DNA of 64,000 nucleotides from Sipunculus nudus. Its lineage: Eukaryota; Annelida; Sipuncula; Golfingiida; Sipunculidae. The stretch covers positions 932,001-996,000 of the forward strand of contig JAPPUL010000076.1 of NCBI GenBank assembly GCA_026874595.1, in the 5' to 3' direction. The stretch's first letter is position 1, and each line of letters opens with the position of its first letter. Below the pieces are notes generated by a model that ran no database searches, had not been told where the DNA came from, and worked only from the letters and a program-made list of their open reading frames with translations. A program made the translations under genes and the position numbers. Positions 34,731 to 44,647 of this stretch are shown here, piece after piece.

Positions 34731-35018
34731 ATGTTATTGTTAATAGAGTTAGTAATATTAATACTGTTGTTGGCAGGCTTATCGCTTTTCACAGAAGAAA
34801 ATGGACAGTTTGTATTATTTGGGAAAGTGGTTTCCCCAATAGTACTAAGCTTGATTTCGATAGTATTAGGAATGTTGTTAATAGTGCCAATACTTGTGAG
34901 ACAACAAAGGCGATATAGAAAGGCCATGCGAGGTCTTAAGAAAGAGAATAAAGATATGAAGAAAGTAAATAATGAGATGAAGAAAGAAGGGTTAGACTTG
35001 CTATCCGAGAGTAAATAG
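34731..35018 (+). CDS. Small membrane protein with coiled-coil tail
   Basis: 95 residues: two hydrophobic segments (about 2-18 and 34-56) around a short loop (TEENGQFVLFGKVV), then a strongly charged helical tail (RRYRKAMRGLKKENKDMKK). LapA-like or divisome-associated small proteins have this shape, but no family is clear. It ends 19 bases before pheT and is probably co-transcribed with it. GGAG at 34715-34718 lies 12 bases before the ATG. Confidence 0.6.
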   Translation: MLLLIELVILILLLAGLSLFTEENGQFVLFGKVVSPIVLSLISIVLGMLLIVPILVRQQRRYRKAMRGLKKENKDMKKVNNEMKKEGLDLLSESK

Positions 35019-35037
35019 GAGATGATGATAAGGTAAG

Positions 35038-37514
35038 ATGCAATTATCGTACAAGCTGTTAAAAGAATATATAGATATTAGTTATGGAACTGAGGAACTT
35101 GGGCAACGACTTACAATGCGTGGAATAGAGGTAGATGACATACGAGAATATATGACATGGGGGTTGGGAGAGGGAGTAGAAGGAGGTGGGGAAGGGGGGG
35201 TAGAAAAAGAAGGACTAGTTGTAGTTGAGATTGTTAGTATAGAAAGGCATCCGAATGCAGATAAGTTATCGTATTGCAAGGTGACGGATGGGAAGGAGGA
35301 ATATAATATAGTATGCGGTGCAAGTAACATGAGAGTAGGAGATAAGGTATGCCTTGCAAGAGTAGGAACAAAGCTAGTAGGAGGACTTAAGATTAAAAAG
35401 AGTAAGATAAGAGGTTTAGATTCGGAGGGGATGCTCTGCTCTCGAGAAGAGCTTGGGCTTGCGGAGCTTGAGGATGGGATATGGATATTAGAGTCAAGCT
35501 GTGAAGTGGGTAGTAGCGTGCAAGATTATGTTAAAGAGCTAGAAGACGTACTATTTGATGTTACACCGACGTCAAATCGAGGGGACTGCTTGTCATTGAT
35601 AGGGATAGCACGAGAGTTGAATGCGTTTAATATGCTGGAGAATTTAAATATAAAGTATCCAAGGATTGATATAGAGGTAGATAGTAGCGTTAAGTGTGCA
35701 CAAGTAGAGATAGAGGCAACAAGTCTTTGTAAGCGCTACACATCACGTATATTACATAATGTGGAGGTAAAGGAGAGTCCGCAATGGCTTAAGGAGAGCT
35801 TAATAAAGCTTGGGATGCGTCCAATAAATAACATAGTAGACATAACTAACTATGTAATGCTTGAGTATGGACAACCGTTGCATGCATTTGATTTAGATAA
35901 GCTTAGTAACAAGGAACGGATCAAAGTGGGAGTTGTAAAGGGAGTTGAGAAGTTTGTAGGTCTTGATGGAGAGGAGAAAGAACTTAAGGAAGGTTATATC
36001 GGATTATGAAAAGAGTATAGCGCTTGCAGGAGTTATGGGAGGGCTTGAAAGCGGAGTAAGTGAGAAAACGAGATCAATATTACTTGAGAGTGCCTATTTT
36101 GACAAAGGAGCGGTAAGACGTAGTTCAAAGGACTTGTCAATTCAAACGGAATCGTCTTATCGGTTTGAAAGAGGAGTAGATATAGAGGGTGTGGTATTGG
36201 CACTAGATAGGAGTGTAACACTTATAGTTGAGAGTTGCGGACGTGATAAAGTATTAGTATCCTCGCTAGTAGATGAGTATCCGGAAGTTTACGAGGCGAA
36301 GGAAATAGAGGTTAAACTGTCATATATAAATAAGCGTCTTGGAAGCGTTTTGGAAGGAGAAGAGATTGTAAGATGCCTAGAGCAGATAGGATTTATGGTT
36401 AGCTTAGAATTGGGTGAGAATGCTTTTATAAGATGTAAGGTTCCAAGTTATAGAGAAGACGTAAGTAGAGGTATAGACATTGTTGAGGAGGTTGCACGCA
36501 TTTATTCGTATGATAAGATAGGGGAGAGTATCCCATCGATAAAAGTTATGGGGCTTAAAGACAGTGTAGTATATGAAGAAGACAAGCGAGTTAAGGATAT
36601 ACTTGAAGGAGGTGGTTTAACAGAGGTCATAAACTACACATTTTTAGATAGAGGGATATTAAATAAGCTAGGTTATGAGCTAGAAAATGTAGTTAGGGTA
36701 AATAATCCATTAACAAAAGATAGTGAATATTTAAGGGACAAGTTATTTCCTAATCTATTAAATACAGTACTTTACAATGTAAAGAATAAAGCAAGCAGCT
36801 TGATGTTATATGAGCTTGGCCATGTATTTAAGAGAGGGTCGTTATCATCTTCAGGTAATAGTGTTGAGGAAGAGTATATAGAGAGCAAGAGTCTTGGGGT
36901 AATATTCTATGGGCTTGCAGTTAGTCGTAATGTATACGCAGCTGAGAGGAAGTATGATTTTTATGATCTTAAGGGGGTATTGGAAGGATTTATCAAGAAG
37001 CATTTGGGTCTTGAATTTGATTATAAGAGAGGAGGAAGGCGAGTTAGAATATATGCATCCCTATAGAAGTGCAAAGATATTATACAAAGGAGAAGAGTTA
37101 GGGTATATAGGAGAGCTACATCCAAGTTTAGTGAAGAGGTTAAAGCTATTAAGCCCAATAATATATAGTGAGGTAGATATAGAGAGACTAAAGTTATATA
37201 GCGCAGGAAGAGAATATGAACAGATAAGCCGATTTCCGAGTGTGCCAAGAGATCTTGCAATATTGGTAGATGATTTTATAGCAAGTAATGATTTAATAGA
37301 GAGTATAAAAAGCAGTTCAAATTTGTTAAAAGAAGTAGAGTTAGTAGATATATACGAAGGAGAGCAAATACCAGAAGGAAAGAAGAGCCTATCATTTGGG
37401 CTAAACTTTCAATCGACAGAGAAAACATTGTTAGATGAAACGGTTAACGATGCATATGATAATATAATAAAAGTGTTAGGAGAAAAATATGGTGGACAGA
37501 TGCGAGAAATGTGA
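35038..37514 (+). pseudogene. pheT: Phenylalanyl-tRNA synthetase beta chain, two frame breaks
   Basis: Three overlapping frames together cover a PheT of about 825 residues. Frame 1 (35038-36009): N-terminal domain, the EMAP-like tRNA-binding domain (IERHPNADKLSYCKVTDG) and IVDITNYVMLEYGQPLHAFD. Frame 2 (coherent from about 35990 to about 37030): IALAGVMGGLESGV, the B5 domain and FLDRGILNKLGYELENVVRV. Frame 3 (about 37035-37514): HPYRSAKILYKGEELGYIGE and the anticodon-binding end SRFPSVPRDLAILVDD. Both breaks shift +1 and lie in purine runs (AAGGAAGG; AAGAGAGGAGGAAGG). The beta chain is essential with PheS, so either the sequence has two surplus bases or this copy is dead. pheS is not in the window. 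Confidence 0.85.
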
Positions 37515-37538
37515 TAATGCAAGAGGATGCTTTAGGAT

Positions 37539-37808
37539 ATGAGAGAAGAAATATCAAAAAAGCTTACGCAGCTTGAAGACAAATTGCAATATATGATATT
37601 AAGATATACCCAGCTTATGGAAGAGAATAATGCATTGAAGGCAGAGCTTTCGAAGGAGAAGGAGACGGTAGAGAATTTAGCAAAGAAGATAGATAATTTA
37701 TTAGAAGATAGGCAAGGGTTTGATTTAATAAGGCAGAACGTTATATCGAAGGTAGAGAATCTGGTGTATCAGCTTTCTAAAGAAGGGGGATTCTGGCTTA
37801 AAAGATGA
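37539..37808 (+). CDS. Coiled-coil protein, ZapB-like
   Basis: 89 residues, almost entirely helical with heptads (LTQLEDKLQYMILRYTQLME, NALKAELSKEKETVENLAKK). ZapB-type division proteins and other short coiled coils have this look; the call rests on size and on position between pheT and a zapA-like gene. No membrane segment. ATG 37539; upstream GGATATGAG is a weak ribosome site. Its stop overlaps the next ATG (ATGA). Confidence 0.55.
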   Translation: MREEISKKLTQLEDKLQYMILRYTQLMEENNALKAELSKEKETVENLAKKIDNLLEDRQGFDLIRQNVISKVENLVYQLSKEGGFWLKR

Positions 37809-37996
37809 AGAACAAGAAGAAGGCAAAGATAGGGAGAAAGGGGGGAGAGAAAAGAGAAGGAAAAAGAGAAGATTTAGGTGTTAACAGTTCGTTTGATAAC
37901 AAGGTAGAGAAAACAGGTGAGGATATAAAAGGAGGGAAAGAAGTAGAAGATGCTGCAACAGCATCAAACATCACAATAAACTTTCTACCTGAATAA
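37805..37996 (+). CDS. Small basic hypothetical protein
   Basis: 63 residues starting at ATG 37805, which overlaps the TGA of the coiled-coil gene. The first 25 residues are Lys/Arg-rich (NKKKAKIGRKGGEKREGKRE), the rest acidic; the whole looks disordered, ending ITINFLPE. Function unknown. Translational coupling with its neighbour and position before zapA suggest a joint transcript. Confidence 0.45.
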   Translation: MKNKKKAKIGRKGGEKREGKREDLGVNSSFDNKVEKTGEDIKGGKEVEDAATASNITINFLPE

Positions 37997-38078
37997 ATAT
38001 ATTGAATATATTAAGAAAGAATATAAATCATTAATAAATTGGAAAGGGCTTGTTATATTGAAAGGAGAGCAAAAGAAG

Positions 38079-38369
38079 ATGTTAAAAGTTCCACAGTATG
38101 TAGAGGTTAAGATATTTGGGGAAGATTATAAGTTAGTATCTAAATACGATGATAAGGAGCGAGTAACAAAGATAGCGGATTTGATAGACGATAAGATGGA
38201 AGATTTATTAAAAAGATTTCCAAGCTACTCCAAAGAGAAGATAGCAATACTAACATCGTTGAATTTAGCAGATGAGTTGTTCAAAACAAAAGCAGAGGTA
38301 GAGTTAATAGAAAAGCGGCTTGAAAGTATAATAGAATTCATGGATAATAGTATCCCTGACATGCCATAG
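38079..38369 (+). CDS. zapA: Cell division protein ZapA
   Basis: About 96 residues from ATG 38079 (MLKVPQYVEVKIFGEDYKL), preceded by AAGGAG at 38062-38067; a TTG at 38058 in the same frame lacks a site. The start (VxIFGxxYxL) followed by AEEI-like helix (VTKIADLIDDKMEDLLKRF) and a coiled-coil end fits ZapA, which bundles FtsZ at midcell. pheT followed by zapA is a frequent gene order in bacteria, which supports the call. Confidence 0.8.
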   Translation: MLKVPQYVEVKIFGEDYKLVSKYDDKERVTKIADLIDDKMEDLLKRFPSYSKEKIAILTSLNLADELFKTKAEVELIEKRLESIIEFMDNSIPDMP

Positions 38370-38699
38370 AAGTTATAGACTAAGCAATCAATTCTAAGTA
38401 TATTATTTAGTATAAAAATATAGATGATGAAGTAGTTGTAAAAAGGGTAATTAGATAATACTATTTATGTTATAGGCATGAGGAAATGGATATTAATTTA
38501 TTATCTTATGTTGTAGTATTTTCTAAGTAAGAGTTAGTGAAGGAATGAATGTGAGTATTAGAAAAGAATATAGAGAGAAAATAGAAATATAAAAAGGTGC
38601 AACAAAAGTGCAGGTGGGGCAATGATGGAGGCAAGATGTTATAATGGGAAAGAAAAGTGAAAAGAGAAAGCATGAGTTGATGTACACTATGGAGGTAAT
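38370..38699. other. Intergenic region before thiC
   Basis: About 330 AT-rich bases. TGGAGG at 38691-38696 is a good ribosome site for thiC. I looked for a TPP riboswitch (CTGAGA and ACCTGAT cores) and for a 6S RNA, which often follows zapA, and could support neither. Confidence 0.5.
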
Positions 38700-39980
38700 A
38701 TGACTCAATTAGATTATGCAAGGGCAAATGAGATAACGAAAGAGATGCGAGAAGTATCGGAGATAGAGAGTATAGAGGAGGGGATGATTTTAGAGGAGAT
38801 AAAGAGAGGCCGGTTAATAATCCCAGCGAATATAAATCATACAAACTTAAAGCCGATGGGGATAGGGCGGATATTGACGACTAAAATAAATGCAAATATA
38901 GGGATGTCAGCAGTATCGGCATCAGTGGATGAAGAGCTTGAGAAGCTGCAATATTCGATACAATATGGTGCAGATACAGTAATGGATTTAAGTACGGGTG
39001 GGAATTTGGATGAGGTGCGAGTAAAGATGATTAAAGAGTCTCCAATACCGATAGGGACCGTACCGTTGTATCAGGCGGTGGTAGATAAAGATATATTAGA
39101 TATAACGAAACAAGATATTCTTGACGTTATAGAGAAGCAGGCAAAACAAGGTGTAGATTATATGACAATCCATTGTGGAATATTAAAAGATATGATTCCG
39201 CTTACAAAAGATAGGGTAATGGGCATTGTAAGTCGAGGAGGAGCGCTAATAGCAAAATGGATGACAAGGAAAGAAAAAGAGAATCCGTTATACGAAGCTT
39301 ATGAAGAGATACTGGAGATATTGCATGAATATGATGTGACAATAAGCTTGGGAGATTCACTACGCCCTGGGTGTATAGAAGATGCAACAGATGAGGCACA
39401 AATAGCAGAGTTAAAAGAGCTTGGCAAACTAACAAAACGAGCCTGGGCGAAGGGGGTGCAGGTTATGGTAGAGGGTCCGGGCCACATACCATTAGATCAG
39501 ATAAAAAAGAACATGGATTTACAAAAAGAATACTGTCATGAAGCCCCGTTTTACGTACTAGGTCCCTTAGTAACAGACATAGCACCAGGGTATGATCATA
39601 TAACGTCTAGTATAGGAGCAACACTTGCGGCATATCACGGAGCAAGTTTTCTATGTTATGTAACGCCTAAAGAGCATTTGGGCTTACCAAATAAAGAAGA
39701 TGTACGAGCAGGGATAATAGCCTATAAGATAGCAGCACACGCATCAGATATAGCACGTGGGATACCGGGGGCAAAAGAACGAGATAAGAAGCTTTCCCAA
39801 GCACGTTTTAAGTTTGATTGGCAGGCACAATACGACTTATCATTAGATCCTGAAAAGGCAAAGTCAATGAGAGAAGAAGGGCTTGCAGAAGACAAAGAGT
39901 TCTGTTCAATGTGCGGACCTAATTTCTGTTCAATTAAAGTAACAAATGATAATCTTGAAAAGATCCGACAAAAGCATTAG
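38700..39980 (+). CDS. thiC: Phosphomethylpyrimidine synthase ThiC
   Basis: 426 residues, the short form of ThiC common in anaerobes. It rearranges aminoimidazole ribotide to the pyrimidine part of thiamine with radical SAM chemistry. Seen: [11 protein letters not shown] near residue 40, [84 protein letters not shown] and the C-terminal cluster motif CSMCGPNFC (C402, C405, C410). ATG 38700 with a strong ribosome site. No other thiamine gene nearby. Confidence 0.95.
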   Translation: MTQLDYARANEITKEMREVSEIESIEEGMILEEIKRGRLIIPANINHTNLKPMGIGRILTTKINANIGMSAVSASVDEELEKLQYSIQYGADTVMDLSTGGNLDEVRVKMIKESPIPIGTVPLYQAVVDKDILDITKQDILDVIEKQAKQGVDYMTIHCGILKDMIPLTKDRVMGIVSRGGALIAKWMTRKEKENPLYEAYEEILEILHEYDVTISLGDSLRPGCIEDATDEAQIAELKELGKLTKRAWAKGVQVMVEGPGHIPLDQIKKNMDLQKEYCHEAPFYVLGPLVTDIAPGYDHITSSIGATLAAYHGASFLCYVTPKEHLGLPNKEDVRAGIIAYKIAAHASDIARGIPGAKERDKKLSQARFKFDWQAQYDLSLDPEKAKSMREEGLAEDKEFCSMCGPNFCSIKVTNDNLEKIRQKH

Positions 39981-40040
39981 ATATGCTTTTAATATTAAAA
40001 GATATAACTATTGTGAGTAGATAATTAAGTATCCAGTAGA

Positions 40041-40487
40041 ATGAAGAATGTAGAAATATATACAGATGGGGCCTGTTCTGGCAATCCTGGGCCTGGAGGT
40101 TATGGAGTTATACTTAAGTTTGAGGGGGCATATAAGGAGTTATCGGGAAGCTGTAAGCTAACGACTAATAATAGGATGGAGCTTAAAGCGGTAATAGAAG
40201 GATTGTCAGCGTTGAAAGAAAGGTGTAGGGTGCAGATATATACGGACTCAAAACTAATAGTGGATGCAATAACAAAGGGTTGGTTAACGAGGTGGGCATC
40301 AAACAATTGGAAGAGGAACAAGCGTGAGAAAGTAGAGAATGTAGATTTGTGGATAGAATTGCTTAAAGTATGTAGAGGGCATGAGGTAGAATTTAATTGG
40401 ATTAGAGGGCATTCTGGTCATAAAGAGAATGAGAGATGTGATTATCTTGCACGACATGCGATTAAAAAATATAATAGGACCTTTTAA
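40041..40487 (+). CDS. rnhA: Ribonuclease HI
   Basis: 148 residues, the standard bacterial size. Catalytic residues are in place: D9 in EIYTDGACSGNPGPGG, E47 in NNRMELKAVI, D69 in QIYTDSKLI and D134 in NERCDYLARHA, with the basic protrusion WASNNWKRNKREKVEN. It degrades the RNA of RNA-DNA hybrids. Stands 60 bases after thiC on the same strand; the ATG lies behind CCAGTAGA, a weak site. Confidence 0.95.
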   Translation: MKNVEIYTDGACSGNPGPGGYGVILKFEGAYKELSGSCKLTTNNRMELKAVIEGLSALKERCRVQIYTDSKLIVDAITKGWLTRWASNNWKRNKREKVENVDLWIELLKVCRGHEVEFNWIRGHSGHKENERCDYLARHAIKKYNRTF

Positions 40488-40548
40488 GGATAACTATTAA
40501 TCTAATAGTAGATAGGGTTGTGGGCTTGAGATTGATTGGTATTGGTGT

Positions 40549-41820
40549 ATGAAGAGGCAAGGCTTAATAGATAAAGAGTTTTGTAAAGAAGATAAGTATT
40601 TTTCAGAAGAAAAACAAAATGCTAAAAAGATAGAGTTGCTTGTCCCTGCGGGTGATATAGAAAAGGCACGGGTTGCGATATTATATGGAGCTTCTGCAAT
40701 ATATCTTGCTGGAAAGTCCTTTGGATTAAGGAGTTCATCAGCAAACTTTTGTATATCTGAATTAAAAGAGATAATCCGTTATGCGAAGGAAAGAAAAGTA
40801 AAAGTTTATTTAGTTCTAAATAGTTATTTGTATAATGCAGATATAGAGCTAGTTAGAGAATATCTTTTAGAGATAAAGGGTTTTGGTTTAGATGGGATAA
40901 TAGTATCAGATATAGGAGTATTCTCGCTTGTTAAGGAATATACAAATTATGATATACATATTTCAACCCAGGCCTCATCATCTTCGATATCATCTATAAG
41001 TTTTTGGAAGTCGTTGGGAGCAAAACGTGTAGTATTAGCTCGAGAGGTATCTCTTAAAGAGGCAATAGAGATTAAATATGCATGTGATATAGAGCTTGAG
41101 ATATTTGTACATGGTTCTATGTGTATGGCCTATTCAGGTAAATGTGTTATATCGAATTATACAGCGTTTAGGGATGCAAACAAAGGAGGGTGTACTCAGT
41201 CATGTAGATGGAAGTATGATGTTATAGAATCTGTAGATGATGGAAGTGATGGAAATGAAGATATGTTAAGTTGTTATCCTATGAATTCAAAGGACCTTTT
41301 AGGTTTGGATTATGTTTATGATATAATTAATTCGGGGATAGAATCTATAAAAATTGAAGGACGCTCTAAGAGTCTTATGTATCTTGCTTTTGTTGTTAGT
41401 TTATATAGGAGTTTAATTAATAATTATTATGCTAATAACACTAATCCTGAAACTATAGATACACTTTCATCTAATTTAATGCAAACCTCAAGTAGAGATT
41501 TTACAACTGCTTTTATTAATGATATTAATAATTCTTATTCAGTGTCTTATGATAATAATAGATCTTCAGTTCCTTCTAATTTTGTTGGCATTGTTAGGGA
41601 GTTGATAGAAGAGTTTATTGTACTGGAAGTTAAAAATAATATTAGTGTTGGTGATAGGCTTGCCTGTTTGCTATTTTCAGGCTCTACTGTATATTTTAAC
41701 GTTAATTTGATATTAGATATGACTTATAGCAAAATTGATAAGGCACCTCCTAATTCCTTAGTTCTTTTAGAAAAACCAGATTTTAATATAGAAGTTTTTA
41801 ATATAATTTATAATTTATAA
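40549..41820 (+). CDS. U32 peptidase-family protein (TrhP/RlhA-like)
   Basis: 423 residues. KIELLVPAGDIEKARVAILY starts the U32 barrel, followed by ASAIYLAGKSFGLRS, IHISTQASSSS and RVVLAREVSLKEA. The cysteine region is IFVHGSMCMAYSGKCVISNY with GGCTQSCRWKY, which in the family binds an iron-sulfur cluster. Members of this branch hydroxylate tRNA U34 (TrhP) or 23S rRNA (RlhA) with prephenate as cofactor source; protease activity is doubtful. The C-terminal 100 residues are weakly conserved. Translation from ATG 40549 has no clear ribosome site. Confidence 0.85.
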   Translation: MKRQGLIDKEFCKEDKYFSEEKQNAKKIELLVPAGDIEKARVAILYGASAIYLAGKSFGLRSSSANFCISELKEIIRYAKERKVKVYLVLNSYLYNADIELVREYLLEIKGFGLDGIIVSDIGVFSLVKEYTNYDIHISTQASSSSISSISFWKSLGAKRVVLAREVSLKEAIEIKYACDIELEIFVHGSMCMAYSGKCVISNYTAFRDANKGGCTQSCRWKYDVIESVDDGSDGNEDMLSCYPMNSKDLLGLDYVYDIINSGIESIKIEGRSKSLMYLAFVVSLYRSLINNYYANNTNPETIDTLSSNLMQTSSRDFTTAFINDINNSYSVSYDNNRSSVPSNFVGIVRELIEEFIVLEVKNNISVGDRLACLLFSGSTVYFNVNLILDMTYSKIDKAPPNSLVLLEKPDFNIEVFNIIYNL

Positions 41821-41830
41821 GACTTCCGTT

Positions 41831-44629
41831 TTAACATTCCTTATACGGACAGATTATTTTATAATAACACTTTGAGCAGGTTTCTATTGAGGGTGTTGGG
41901 TGCAATAATGTGTCATTATTTGAGTTTAGTTCATCAAAAATTCTTATTATTTCTAATTCTAAATCTTTTAGTTTACCTCTATCTATTTTATAACTTTGTA
42001 TATAACCGGATTTAAGATAGTAGGCACTGGCTCTTTTTACTGTTTCTCCTCCTTTTTCTATCGCAAGAGTATATATAAGTAATTGTTTCTCTTTTATATC
42101 ATCTATATCATCTTTTACTTGCCCTGTTTTAAAATCTATTATATGTAGTCCTCCCTCTTCTTTTAGTATTAAATCTACTTTGCCTACTAATCTGTTTTGG
42201 CTGAAGTATATTTCAAAGTCTTTTTCTATATATTTTATTTTAGATTTAATCTTAGGGTAGGTCTCTTTTATATATTTATCGATTATCTCATTTCCCAGCT
42301 TATTAAATGAAGCCCTATCTTTTTTATCATATTTATCAAGTTCTTTTTTAAAATATATATCAACATCTTTTTTAATTTTTGTGTTAGCCTCTCCTATTGA
42401 ATGTAGGTATTCTAGTACATTATGAATTAATATTCCAAACTGGGCTTCTTTTGTTTCGGGAATTATAAAATTATATTTATATTGTAAACTATATGTTAAA
42501 GGGCAACGTATATACGTATTTATTTTGCTACTGCTTAGTGTTAATGATTCTTTTTGTTCATCTGCACTATTTTCTACATTATCTTTTGCGGATTCAAGAA
42601 CTTTAATAGCGGTTGGTTCATAATGTCCTACATTATTATGTTTTATGCTTTCTTTAATTAAGTGATGTAGTCTTTGAGTTTTTTGATATATTGTATTTTT
42701 TGAATATGATAAGAAAAGATAATCTTTGGCTCTTGTTATTCCTGTATAGAATAATCTTATCTTTTCTTGTAATATTAGTGCATCTGGGTTTTCATTATCT
42801 TCAATATCTAATTTTGTACTAAAACCATTATAGGTTTTTGTATTTAAATTTACATTGCAAAGGAATACTATTTTATACTCAAGTCCTTTGGTACTGTGTA
42901 TTGTGCTTATTGTTACGCTATCTTTAACTCTTTTATCTAAATCTATACGTCTTTTATCTTTTAGAACAATTAACGAATGTAGGAACTTTAATATAGATTT
43001 GTCGCCATAATTTATATAGGACTTTGCAATACCAGTTAAATATCCCAGTTGGGTTAATATATGAATATTACCGTCTATAATGGCTTTGCTTAAGTATGGG
43101 GTTAGTCTTAATATATCATATATAATTTCTATGCTTGAGATAGTCTTATTAGAGCATATTTTACTATATATAGAATATAGGTTTTCTATTATTGTTAGGT
43201 CCGACTTAGAAGTAATTTTATATGTTTTAATTAACATATCAGGTGCTATTTCGTTGAACGATATCTTCTTATCTTTAGGTACATTTGTTAGTAGTACGCT
43301 TAAAGTTTCTACTCCAAGACGATCTAATAGTTCTATTAAACTTGTATAAAAAAACTCTTCCTCAAGGATTAGGCTAACTAGAAAAATTAAGGTACTTATA
43401 GGCTCTTCCTCGAAATAATTACCTGATTTATGTATAGTATAGGGTATATTATGTTCTTCAAATACCTCTTTATATCCTTCTCTTATGAATTGAAAACGTA
43501 CACTATTAAATAGTAGAGCAACATCGTTATAGCTTGATATTATCTTTTGCTTATAAAGGCTTTGTATTGCTTTAACTATATGTTCTGCACTCTTTTTTGC
43601 TGTCTCATCCTCAAGCAGTATTACTGTATTATCCCTATCCGTCCTTACTCCTTTTTGCTTACTTAACCCTTCTATATTCATACAGGCGCTTATTGAATTT
43701 GCAAATGATATTATGTGGCTTGTTGACCTAAAGTTTTTTGTTATTCTTCGCTCCTTGACTTTTTCAAAGTCTTTTTTCACCATGCTTAAATTATGTGAAG
43801 AGGCACCTCTAAACTCATAAAGACTTTGTGCTGTGTCTCCTACGAAGCATATTTTATTATCGCTATTTGACAATAATTTGTATATTGCATGTTGTAATTT
43901 GCTTACATCTTGATATTCATCTACTAGGATATATTTATATCTGTTTTGTAGGATATTTTGTATTTTAGGGTATTCATTTAGTAGATGATATGCAAGCTTT
44001 AGGGTTTGAGAAAAGTCAAGGTACTTATTCTTCCACATGAATTTTCTATAGGCATTAAAAATGTTTAGTATCTCTTTATCGGTTAGTAACACTCCTTCTT
44101 TATATAGGCTGTGTAAACTTCGTTTATTATATTTTGATCTTATATCTACAAGTTCCTTTAAGTTTTCTATATTTACAAAACGCTCGTTAATAGCATCAAA
44201 GAAACTGAAGAGTTTAAATATATGTTTGTATATTGAATTTTCAGAAAAGCTAGATTCTGATATATTTAGTTTAGGGTAATTATTTATTATTAACATTCTA
44301 TGATTAAGCTCGTCCAATATAGACAAACTGCGATCAGATACGACATAAGTAAACTCTTTTATTATGCGTCTTGCAAAACCATGGATAGTATCTATTGTTA
44401 TATTATGTGGCGGTTTTCTACAGGCTTTTGATATTCTATATTTTAATTCATCTTTTGCTTTGTTTGTAAAGGTGGTTGCTAAGATATTTTTGGGGTTATA
44501 GCCTTTGTCTATTAAATAAGATACTTTCTCTGCTATAATACTTGTTTTACCTGTTCCGGGCCCAGCGTTTATCAGTAGGTTGTTTTTAATATCTTTTATT
44601 GCAAGTAGTTGTTCTTCTGTAAAGTTCAT
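41831..44629 (-). CDS. UvrD/Rep-type helicase with RecB-like nuclease end
   Basis: 932 residues. The helicase part has Walker A NAGPGTGKTSII (21-32), motif Ia FTNKAKDELK, Walker B YILVDEYQDVSKLQ, GDTAQSLYEFRGA, TKNFRS and ISTIHSTKGLEYKIVF (motifs III to V). The last 230 residues form a PD-(D/E)xK nuclease: SSSKINTYIRCPLTYSLQYK, HIIDFKTGQ and an iron-sulfur cysteine set C918, C921, C927, C932 plus the Cys of RCPLTY. This fusion resembles single-chain AddA/AdnAB-like enzymes that process DNA ends. No partner subunit is adjacent. It ends 11 bases past the preceding gene and follows mutL on the same strand, so a repair pair. Confidence 0.88.
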   Translation of the reverse strand: MNFTEEQLLAIKDIKNNLLINAGPGTGKTSIIAEKVSYLIDKGYNPKNILATTFTNKAKDELKYRISKACRKPPHNITIDTIHGFARRIIKEFTYVVSDRSLSILDELNHRMLIINNYPKLNISESSFSENSIYKHIFKLFSFFDAINERFVNIENLKELVDIRSKYNKRSLHSLYKEGVLLTDKEILNIFNAYRKFMWKNKYLDFSQTLKLAYHLLNEYPKIQNILQNRYKYILVDEYQDVSKLQHAIYKLLSNSDNKICFVGDTAQSLYEFRGASSHNLSMVKKDFEKVKERRITKNFRSTSHIISFANSISACMNIEGLSKQKGVRTDRDNTVILLEDETAKKSAEHIVKAIQSLYKQKIISSYNDVALLFNSVRFQFIREGYKEVFEEHNIPYTIHKSGNYFEEEPISTLIFLVSLILEEEFFYTSLIELLDRLGVETLSVLLTNVPKDKKISFNEIAPDMLIKTYKITSKSDLTIIENLYSIYSKICSNKTISSIEIIYDILRLTPYLSKAIIDGNIHILTQLGYLTGIAKSYINYGDKSILKFLHSLIVLKDKRRIDLDKRVKDSVTISTIHSTKGLEYKIVFLCNVNLNTKTYNGFSTKLDIEDNENPDALILQEKIRLFYTGITRAKDYLFLSYSKNTIYQKTQRLHHLIKESIKHNNVGHYEPTAIKVLESAKDNVENSADEQKESLTLSSSKINTYIRCPLTYSLQYKYNFIIPETKEAQFGILIHNVLEYLHSIGEANTKIKKDVDIYFKKELDKYDKKDRASFNKLGNEIIDKYIKETYPKIKSKIKYIEKDFEIYFSQNRLVGKVDLILKEEGGLHIIDFKTGQVKDDIDDIKEKQLLIYTLAIEKGGETVKRASAYYLKSGYIQSYKIDRGKLKDLELEIIRIFDELNSNNDTLLHPTPSIETCSKCYYKIICPYKEC

Positions 44630-44647
44630 AGAGCTTTTGGCTTTATT

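Noticed and set aside
35980-37040. Programmed frameshifting in pheT
   Set aside because: No slippery heptamer with a pseudoknot or upstream Shine-Dalgarno-like stimulator is seen at the breaks, two events in one synthetase gene would be unprecedented to my knowledge, and other genes here show like breaks.
38370-38699. TPP riboswitch or 6S RNA upstream of thiC and downstream of zapA
   Set aside because: Neither the CTGAGA nor the ACCTGAT core of a TPP riboswitch is present, and no paired ends typical of 6S RNA could be drawn.
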